Assembly (NCBI GenBank): GCA_000697455.1
Contig: JNET01034483.1
Span: 1-15,354, forward strand
DNA: 15,354 nucleotides
Origin: Basidiobolus heterosporus B8920
Taxonomy: Eukaryota > Basidiobolomycota > Basidiobolomycetes > Basidiobolales > Basidiobolaceae
Reading direction: 5' to 3'
Shown: in pieces, positions 1 to 7,354 of the stretch
How positions within the stretch are numbered: position 1 is the first letter of the stretch
Layout of the letters: each line of letters begins with the position of its first letter
The notes under the pieces: generated by a model
The model's input: only the letters and a program-made list of their open reading frames with translations
Database searches by the model: none
What the model was told of the DNA's origin: nothing
Program-made: the position numbers and the translations under genes

Positions 1-1848
1 CTCCTTAAAGGTAAACACTTTCTCCTCAGAAGCTCCATTTAGTTTCACCTGAATTTTTCCCATTCCAATAGCATCTAATGTTTGGTCATCTCACACAAAA
101 ACCTTTCTAATTGGTATTTCTTCATATTGAATAAACCAATCTTTTTGATTTGTGAAGTGTTGGGAAGCTCCAGAATCAATATACCACGTCTGAGAATCCT
201 TGTTTGTGGTCATAGATAGTGCAGATATGAATAGTTGGTCACCAGTTGAAACAGCATTTCCAGATTCAGCCTTCTTTCCTTCTTTTGCTGATCTTTCCCA
301 GCAATCTTTACTTAAATAGCCAGTCCTTCTACAGTAATCACGGTGTTGTGTAGTTGCATGTTTTGATAAGAAAAGAGATCCAGATGGAGAGCAAGTGCAA
401 TACCACAACTTGTTATCAGCAGTAGCTGAATTTTGTACTGGCAGAATATCAATACTGATATTAAGTATACAAACCTTTCCAGAAAAAGAGAATCAACAGA
501 ATAATACCTTTCAGAAGAGGTGCTAATGATGCAAATTTCTTCAGCTAGAAGTCTGGTTAATGATACAGAGCACTAAAGTGTTGTATAGAGAAGTTGAATT
601 TCTATAGATGACCACAGATAATAAACAGGGTTCAATGACCTGTGAGATGGCTAAGAGCAAGTGCTTATAGCCAAAACAAATGTAAACTGATCCTGAACAT
701 TGTACTAGAGTGCTCTATCAAGAAGTTAAACTTTTATAGACAACCACAAATAATAAACAGGGTTTAAGAACCTTTGAGATGACTAAGAGCAAGTGCTTAT
801 AGCCAAAACAACTATAATCTGGTCCTGAACAGTGTACTGTGATAAGTAGAGAAGCTTGTTGTCAAGGCCCAAATCAGAAGAGTACCTGCCTTTGGACTTT
901 AGAACAGAGAAACCTTTGTAGAGAGACTCTGGAAGAGTGAGCAAGTCTTATGCTTTAGCTTTAAATTGCAGGTGTTCCTTGTTTCAAAAACTATCCAGAA
1001 GTTGGAACTTTAAACCTCAATAACTGAACAAGTTCAAGCACAAAAGTCTTATCCAGAATGTCTTTGGATAGAGGAGGACAAAGAAAGTAATAGAAAGCCC
1101 TTTGGAAGAGAGTTGTTTGCTGACCTAGTGAATATCCTTAAGTAAAGAAGTCCTTCTTTGTTTCTTTAGGCTAAAGATGTGAGTATATGTTTCTTTAGGC
1201 TTGTAAAGAAATCTGTCAAGCTGTCTTTGACTTAAAGGAAGGAAGGGTTGGTAGAAGTAAGATGTCTTTACTGCAAAGGTAAAGTTTATTCTTTACATTG
1301 ATGGATGGAGAGGAAAGAGATTCTTCAATTAATCAATCTTTTACCCTTGTAATTTGGTATATGTCTCTGCAATTTTGAATATCAGGTAATTTCAAAGGCT
1401 AATAGATCATGTGGTAATCAGCTGCATAATCTAAAACCTGTCCACATTAGACAAATACCATTGGTCTAGTGCTGCTCCAGATCTGAAGAAATTTCATTGG
1501 CTGGATCCAAAGTCATGGGTGCTTTAGTATAATCAATTTCTTGGCAGTCAGTGATTAATGATAGCATTTCATATGGTGAGATCTAATTTCCATGTCCCAT
1601 ATCTTGCCCAATAGTAGTCTGATTATGATAAACTAGCTTTCATTGGATAGCCACAATTCTGGATTGTTACACACTAGAAGAAAATGCTCTGATGTACATC
1701 CCTGAATGTGTGCACTCAGTTTGAATTTGTAAGTAACTGTCTTGATCACATTGATGTAATATAGATTTAGGTAAGTACTGTTATAATAAAATACAGAAAT
1801 TGCCTGAAGGAACTATAAGTGCTTTGATAATCGGTCCTCAACTCTACA
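1..1848 (-). mobile_element. Ty1/copia LTR retrotransposon fossil, 5' part (LTR, gag region, protease start)
   Basis: Read on the minus strand. Between about 91 and 408 there is copia-type Gag-Pol: a zinc-knuckle-like Cys region (about 300-333) followed by the retropepsin signature WYIDSGAS (about 163-186) and downstream protease-like sequence that continues to the left edge. The order LTR-like repeat (about 1700-1848), primer-binding-like site (1686-1697), gag region (about 420-1680), protease matches the 5' half of a minus-strand element, with the rest lying outside the window. The gag region has no long reading frame. The element is broken in several places and looks old. The family call rests on the protease motif; the LTR assignment is inferred from position and repetition. 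Confidence 0.8.
572..840. repeat. Imperfect tandem duplication, unit about 131 bp, two copies
   Basis: The stretch from about 572 to 706 is repeated with point differences at about 707-840. Both copies contain aataaacagggtt and then taagagcaagtgcttatag in the same order and spacing. It lies inside the decayed gag region of the copia fossil. The copies have diverged, so the duplication is not recent. Confidence 0.8.
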
Positions 1849-1851
1849 CCA
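1665..1851 (-). repeat. LTR-like repeat, copy 1, with adjacent primer-binding-like site
   Basis: This block shares diverged sequence with 2771-2875 (5' portion on the plus strand, including ctgaatgtgt) and with 3352-3479 (3' portion, including gcttgaagga-like and ctacacca text). GCTCTGAT at 1686-1693 matches part of the reverse complement of the initiator-Met-tRNA primer site that copia elements commonly use (TGGTATCAGAGC). That would place the LTR at about 1700-1848 and the primer site on its gag side, fitting the orientation of the fossil at 1-420. Exact LTR ends are not certain. Confidence 0.55.
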
Positions 1852-1879
1852 GTGCCCTCACAATTCCATGGTGAGATCA

Positions 1880-2770
1880 CACAAATTTGATCCAGTTCTG
1901 ACAAAGAAATCTTCATAGGTATAGGTATTCAATTTCTTCATGACTTTGAAGCATGGAATTATAGACATCTACACTGAATCTGAGCAATACTTGCCAGTTG
2001 GTAAAGTAGGTAACTCATGGCATTTGCTACACACTGGCTTGTACTCATTTTTGCCAGTCAATGCAACACAAATGTTACTGCAGCATGGTATATTCTTGAC
2101 CAATGGATCATACAATGTATAGGAAACCAATTATTCCTAACTGAATAAGGTGTCTGGTAGCCAGCAATTGGCAATGATCTTGAGTAATACCTGTAGTAAT
2201 CTACAAGAAACTTGGTTACTGATACTTGATTTAATTTACCATTCTTTTTTATATAATAGGGCATCTTTCAGTATCTCCTTAACATGGGGGCTGGCCAAGG
2301 TAGTTAGGAGAGTAAGACATTCACTACTCTTTCTCTATCAATTTCTGACCAATCATCTTTGGCGGAGCTTACTTGGTCTAGCTGCTCATGTATTTTGTGA
2401 AGGTCATCAACAATATCCATGCTCACATTACTTATAGACTTGCTGACCTGGCATACTGTTCAGATAGGGTGGAAGATGGTACATTAAATGTCAATATCTA
2501 CATCATCTATGAATTACTTGGCTAAAATGTAAAGTTCAATAAAGTATGGTTCAAGTTACTACTTAACAGTAATATAATGGTGCTTTTTGGTTGACTTCTG
2601 GTATTTTTACATAACTACCAAGACTTTGCTGGTATTTCCTGTGAAGTCTAAGTGCCTCATGGCTCAATGACTTATGGTAATAGTGACCAGGCTTCTTTAC
2701 TTACCACCACTTAACACTTGAGTGCACTTGAATGCTCATGTTGAAAAACAGGACACTTTTGGCTCATAGG
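1880..2770. other. Decayed non-genic DNA, probably transposon-derived
   Basis: About 0.9 kb between LTR-like copies 1 and 2. It contains only short chance open frames that resemble no family I know, and no splice-bounded exons. CpG is almost absent, as in the rest of the block. Confidence 0.6.
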
Positions 2771-2875
2771 TGTAATAACATACTCAAAGATGGTATTCTA
2801 TAACACACTCCTGAATGTGTATGCTCAGTTCAAGTCTGTTAGTGATTGGCTTGATTACATACTGTTATAAATAAA
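2771..2875 (-). repeat. LTR-like repeat fragment, copy 2
   Basis: It is similar to the left part of copy 1: the same order of a TGTWA-type start, a ctgaatgtgt block, a ttgattacat block and an actgttata block. It includes the region beside the primer-binding-like site. No coding remnant can be recognised next to it. It is probably a separate, older insertion of the same copia family. Confidence 0.5.
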
Positions 2876-3351
2876 CCAAGGAAGGAGAAGAGATCAGGCA
2901 GAATAAGGCATGAATGACTTAGGTGTAGACTATTAAGGTAGGGACAAGCACTGGAATCTAGTAGGAATGGTCATTGATAACCCCTATGTATTAGACTGAG
3001 GAATACATAATGGGGGACAGTACTATATATACTTTTCTGAGGCTAAGTGCCAAGACAATGATTAATAAGCATTGAGGTAATACTAAACTAAATGGAGAAA
3101 CTATATTCACAATGACTACTCCACGTAACCATGTGATCTTTGGGTAACATTGAGATTTCCAAATAAGGACTTGGAGACTAGGATGTGAGACATGGATTCC
3201 AAATAAGGAATCTCGTGTAACGTTATTACCATACATGGTAATTACTTGGACTTGGCAAGAATAGAGATCTTGAGGCTGGGACAACCAATGGCAAAAAGAC
3301 ATGAGGTGATAACTGATGCATGGGGTTATACTAAGAATGGGTGTTTCTTGA
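2876..3351. other. Decayed non-genic DNA between LTR-like fragments
   Basis: No convincing coding signal. A small internal direct repeat, ttccaaataagga, occurs twice (about 3155-3170 and 3196-3209). Three of the five CpGs in the whole 421-4250 block fall here (around 3124 and 3215-3222). Confidence 0.5.
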
Positions 3352-3479
3352 CAGTACTGTCATGAAATCATGACACATATAGGCAACATAGACTTGGGTA
3401 GGTACTATTATTATAAGAATATAGAGATTGCTTGAAGGATATGTAAGTGCTTCAATGATCCATTCTCAACACTACACCA
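3352..3479 (-). repeat. LTR-like repeat fragment, copy 3
   Basis: It is similar to the right part of copy 1. Both carry a run of the type gacttgggtaggtact, then a Tyr-codon-rich AT stretch, then a cttgaagga block, and end in ctacacca. Copies 1 and 3 lie in the same orientation about 1.6 kb apart. It overlaps copy 2 in repeat coordinates, so copies 2 and 3 are not simply one LTR split by an insertion. Confidence 0.5.
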
Positions 3480-3511
3480 GACTCTCTCAAATATGTCCAG
3501 ATGACCCCAAG

Positions 3512-3969
3512 CTTTGTAAACATGTTCCTGGGACCTTTCTTAGCACATTCTACATATTGCTTTCTTACTTCTTGACAAAAGTATAAAGGGCAATTTTATA
3601 TTTAATAAATCTACCAGTGAGAACCACTTGTTTTTCTAATTCTCACAGTGGTAATGAACCAATCACATAATGGAATTAAATAAATTCCTCCAAAGTTGTC
3701 ATCTGCAGCTGGATTTTTCCTACTGAGAAATATGTAGGTTGCCAATTTTATGATGGTTGGTAGTGATCAAGGATCCAGAAAAAAATTGGCCAATTTTCTG
3801 CTGGTATTCTGACAGCAATTTCTCATAGAGGACTTGGAAAACAAGAAAATTCTATGGTGTTCACAAATACACCCATGAAGTATCAAATTGGCATTTACAC
3901 TTTTGTCAAGAAGTAAACAAAGGAACATGCAGAATGTATTGAGGAAGGACCCAGGTACATGTATAAAAG
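3512..3969. repeat. Foldback / MITE-like inverted repeat, about 460 bp
   Basis: The left arm (about 3512-3600) begins ctttgtaaacatg, then cctgggacc, later cttcttgacaaaagt. The reverse complement of the right arm (about 3880-3969) gives a matching series with cctgggtcc and the identical cttcttgacaaaagt (plus-strand acttttgtcaagaag near 3900). Weaker pairing continues inward. The arms are clearly diverged from each other. It could be a non-autonomous DNA transposon with long terminal inverted repeats, or two head-to-head copies of another repeat. No clear target-site duplication was seen. Confidence 0.6.
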
Positions 3970-4210
3970 TTAGTGAAAACAACCAAATTCAAATCTGCAA
4001 GGGAAGTTTACTAAGATACAGAGTAATTGAAAAGTAAAAATAACACAGGTAAGCTCTTGTGTGATTAAATAGAAGCTAAATTATGTGGGTTTCAACACTG
4101 AATAGCAAAGTTTAATTAACCCAGGCATTAATAATATTATTATTATAGTATTTTAGAAATGAGTTAGGCCTGCTCTGGGAGCAGGTAGAAAATCACAAAT
4201 TCACTTATAT
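3970..4210. other. SEN34 downstream region, no gene
   Basis: AT-rich sequence between the inverted repeat and the SEN34 stop codon. It includes a short ataatattattattatag run that probably forms part of the 3' untranslated/polyadenylation region of the minus-strand SEN34 gene. No other feature is visible. Confidence 0.4.
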
Positions 4211-5201
4211 TCACATCCCAGTCCATTCAATACAGAAATATTTAAATGCTTCCCGAGTTGGATCATAGCTACACAAGAGATGAGATTTTTTAACTGCAGC
4301 ACCGAGTCTTCCAAAGCCTACCAAGTCAATAGGCATCAACGCCTTATTGAATGGAACAATAGAAGCAACAAAGTGGGAATGGTACCGGAGTGGATCACCT
4401 TAAGCAGCTATATAGTAAGTATTGTAACCATTAAACTGTACAAATTTTGAATGTACCTGGATAAAGCAGATAATCCCCGCCAAACTTTGAACCTGGCGTG
4501 ATGTAATAACCTTGGTGCCACAAGTCAACGTAGATCTTGTATTGGAGTTTTTCCTCAGCAGTTGAAGGATAGCTCCATAACCCTCCAGCCCTGGCCTCCT
4601 CTATTGTGCTGTACATCTTTTCGGGATCGTGCCAAGCATACTGAGAAGAGGATGTAGGGGCTTTGACAGCCTTGCGTACCTTACGAAGTTCTTGTGTAGG
4701 TATTACCTCTTCAGATCGACCAGCTGAATTATTCGCCTGAGTCTTACGTTGATTTCGCTTCTTTTCCTCGAATTTTTGCTGTCGTCGGTACTCTTCTTTG
4801 GCCAAATCCCCTTGATATTCTTCTATTTCCGTTGTGGTAGGTTTTCTATGACTATCTTTATCATCCACCAAGAGTACAAGTTCTGAATAAGACTTCTGTA
4901 TTAGTAGAATTCTACTTAAGCAAGCTATGGCGAGGATACAATCTCTTACCCTTTTCCAAAAGAAAGGTGATCTCTTCGGGCATCAATAATAGTGGTAAAG
5001 AAAAGAAGCTATTTTGTAAGGGTAACCGTGGTAAGGAACCAACCAGCACCCCTACGATCCTGTGTTCACTTCTTAAAGTGCAGGCAGCTAGAGAGTCTGG
5101 TTAATAAACGGTGAGTGCGATGTTAAAGTTAGAATAGAATTACCTGCCGCGTCCCATAGAAAACCACGCCCTTGCGATATGTAAACGGTGGTTTTGTTCA
5201 T
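4211..5201 (-). CDS. SEN34: tRNA-splicing endonuclease catalytic subunit Sen34
   Basis: Sen34 is one of the two nuclease subunits of the heterotetrameric tRNA-intron endonuclease and cuts at the 3' splice site of intron-containing pre-tRNAs. My model has four exons: 5201-5144, 5096-4950, 4882-4457 and 4398-4211, with introns of 47, 67 and 58 nt, all phase 1. It encodes 272 aa, typical for the family. The N-terminal domain contains LPLLLMPEE (residues 53-61), a Sen34 hallmark, then a charged Lys/Glu-rich linker (about 75-145). The C-terminal nuclease domain contains GSKFGGDYLLYPG, then DPLRYHSHF across the last intron, then RLGAAVKKS. The predicted catalytic triad is Tyr209, His217 and Lys248, all present. 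The start ATG at 5201 opens MNKTTVYISQGRGFLWD, like other Sen34 N-termini. Intron 1 has a second in-frame acceptor 9 nt downstream. The gene is divergent from PEX14. Confidence 0.93.
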
Positions 5202-5577
5202 TAATATCACAAGGAACCTAGCTTTTGTAAATTCATACTATTATGATTTGTTTAAACATATTTGGTCGAACTGGATTTAAGATAAACAGATTCATAAATC
5301 TGATACAGTGAGAAAATAATTAGTAAAATATCGAAGGTGGGTGATACTAGATTCTCAAAGTAGCCTAAGATTGCTCTTTTTCGTAAGCAATTTTGTGATT
5401 ATCAATGTTTCTTAGAGATGGATGGTGGGATGGTGAGAGTCACATGGCTGCTACACTTGAGTGTTCATCTGAATTGGGTAGGTATCCACCCTAACTCCGT
5501 AGACTATTCTCCTCATTTTTTGTATATTCGTCTTGACTCTTTTTTATCCCTATCCTTTCTGAAAAGTATTGAATTCA
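5202..5577. promoter_or_regulatory. Shared divergent promoter region, SEN34 / PEX14
   Basis: 376 bp separate the two divergent start codons, so both promoters and 5' untranslated regions must lie here. It is AT-rich near SEN34. An inverted repeat at 5287-5302 (CAGATT, 4-nt spacer CATA, AATCTG) could be a protein site, but nothing ties it to a known factor. No canonical TATA box is convincing for either gene. Confidence 0.5.
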
Positions 5578-6843
5578 ATGCCGGATAGCCCCTCTTCTCC
5601 CAACCCGTTCGAGACTGATTTGGTCGAGGATTCCGCTGAACCTCTCGATAATGAAACCATTACCATAGAGGAGAAACCTGCTACTCTGGTGGAGAGCCCA
5701 CCCAGTGCTGCTGAACAAAGGCAAAAACGACGGGAAGAGCTCCTTGAGCGCCAACAACAAGCAAGACAATCCCAGTTAACCCCTGTGGTGTCGACAACCA
5801 CAAGTCCACTTCCGACTGCTGAAACACCTGAGCAAATTACTTCCCCTCCCGTTAATCCGACCAGTCAAACCAATGAAAATAGCGAACCTGCACCAAGACC
5901 TCAAATGATTGCTCAAGCTCTAAGTTTCTTGAATTCGCCGAACGTTCAAACTGCCCCTTTGTCCAAAAAAATCGCCTTCTTGAAAAAGAAAGGGCTCACC
6001 CAAGCAGAGATTGATGCAGCAGTCGAAAAGGCATCCATTAATAACAACAGCGCCGAAGTAAGTATGATGGTAATTTACTGGGACACTGCTGGGTTACTAA
6101 CCTGACACTTTTCACGTAGTCTTTGGCACCAAGTAACACTCCAAGAAGGTAAGATATAAACACCCTCTATCCACTTGGCTGAGTCCTTATTCAAGTTACT
6201 AATGATATCGGCCAACAGTCTTAATACGTCTACCGGACTTCCCCCGGTTCCACCCCGCACATATGCTCAGCCTGGTCCAGTTCCTCAGCCGATTTCTATC
6301 ATGGTTGCGCCAAATCCCAATGCAGCGCGAATTCGCAATACGATAGTAGCCTTGATGATAACTAGTGGACTTACTGCCGGTCTGCTGGGATTATTCAAGT
6401 TGGTCATGCTGCCTATTCGCAACTCCTTTACACAAGAACAACATTTACGCTACGAGCAGCAATCGAAGAATTTACAGAAGTTCCACGAGGAGTTGGTTTC
6501 GTACCACCAGAATCTCCAGAGTAATGAGCATACATCGGTCAAATCACTGGAGAAATCCACCCAATCTTTGAGACGGACCTTGCAACGTTTCGAGACACAG
6601 CTGATGGTTTACCAAGAAATCAACAAGTCCAGAGAAAGATCTATGGATGAGGTGAAATCGGCATTCTATGATCTGACCAGGTCTTTGGGTACTTCTGGCT
6701 ACTTTTCTATCTACAAATTGCAGGCTGAACATCGCTCTGGATTGCCGGCCCAGATCCGCTCTGATATCCGAAGCATCAAGGGGTTGCTCCTAAGTAGAAG
6801 AACCCCGTTCAACAACATTTACCAACAACAGACTGTGGCCTAA
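5578..6843 (+). CDS. PEX14: Peroxisomal membrane docking protein Pex14
   Basis: Pex14 is the central docking and translocation component for Pex5-carried cargo at the peroxisomal membrane. Three exons, 5578-6057, 6120-6148 and 6219-6843 (introns 62 and 70 nt with ttactaac and ttactaat branch sites), give 377 aa. Residues 1-105 form an acidic, Ser/Pro-rich extension. The Pex14 N-terminal domain, which binds WxxxF-type motifs of Pex5, spans about 108-152 (QALSFLNSPNV, then KKIAFLKKKGLTQAEID). A proline-rich stretch with PPVPPR (178-183) fits a class II SH3 ligand, as used by yeast Pex14 to bind Pex13. One hydrophobic segment spans about 211-230, followed by a long coiled coil (about 240-345). 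The ATG at 5578 is the first in frame. Exon 2 is only 29 nt. The N-terminal extension is longer than in yeast or human Pex14, whose N domain lies close to the N-terminus. Confidence 0.93.
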
Positions 6844-6853
6844 ACCAATCCCA

Positions 6854-6880
6854 ACCTTTACCTTTACCTTTACCTTTACC
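6854..6880 (+). repeat. CTTTAC microsatellite, four units
   Basis: Four consecutive CTTTAC-type units in the probable PEX14 3' untranslated region, followed by a C-rich pyrimidine tract. A simple repeat with no evident function. Confidence 0.85.
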
Positions 6881-7014
6881 ACCACCCTTACTCCTCCCCT
6901 TAACCCTGACTCTAGCATTCATTCAAACATCCGTTCATTTCTATGATGTCTGATGTATAATTACTGGATAAACTAATCACGTTCTCTCCAAACGGTCGTT
7001 ATCTGCCTTCTCGT

Positions 7015-7088
7015 CACTGATATTTGAAGTTGGACACTAGCATATACATAACACTGATATGAAGTCGGATACTAAGCATATATATATA
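7015..7088. repeat. Imperfect tandem repeat, unit about 37 bp, two copies
   Basis: Unit 1 (7015-7051) starts cactgatatttgaagttgg and unit 2 (7052-7088) starts cactgatatgaagtcgg. Both continue through an actagcata / actaagcata block into an alternating TA run. The TA-rich end of unit 2 could serve as a TATA element, but it lies about 270 bp before the regulator ATG. Confidence 0.75.
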
Positions 7089-7354
7089 AATGTAAATGCG
7101 CGTGCCTTGAAGAGTAAGCTTAGGAAAGGTAGACATGATTCTGATGATATCATTCACAGGATGGATCATTATTTAAGCAGATAAATGGATTGGTGTGGAT
7201 AGCTGCGGATTGGTAGGATGATGGCGAAGCTCATGATTTTCCCAACTCAATGAGAACGTCGGATTGAAAATTATACTATTCCGATTGCCGAAATAAATCC
7301 CCTTTTTTGAAAGAGCGAAAGCAAGCTTCAACAGGTTTACCCAAGTCTAGTATA

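Larger units (their letters stand above)
6844..7354 (+). other. PEX14 3' region and regulator promoter (511 bp)
   Basis: It holds the PEX14 3' untranslated region and the promoter and 5' untranslated region of the zinc-cluster gene. Features seen are a CTTTAC microsatellite just after the PEX14 stop, a two-copy tandem repeat (7015-7088) ending in a TATATATA run, and two CGGATTG heptamers (7206-7212 and 7260-7266) followed by an inverted CCGATTG (7281-7287). No RNA gene was recognised. Confidence 0.5.

Noticed and set aside
1940-2437. Two overlapping plus-strand open frames of 60 and 95 codons in the transposon block
   Set aside because: No recognisable domain, CpG-depleted decayed context, and no matching splice-bounded continuation; most likely chance frames.
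2771-3479. LTR-like copies 2 and 3 as one LTR split by an insertion
   Set aside because: The two fragments overlap in repeat coordinates around the actgttata / gtactatta region, so they represent separate copies.
3767-3982. Minus-strand frame of 71 codons rich in Leu and Cys
   Set aside because: It lies across the right arm and loop of the inverted repeat, so its apparent coding character is explained by the repeat; no domain recognised.
421-4250. Repeat-induced point mutation (RIP) as the cause of the base bias
   Set aside because: Classical RIP acts mainly on CpA and would deplete CA/TG while raising TA. Here CA and TG stay frequent and only CpG is missing, which fits methyl-CpG deamination better.
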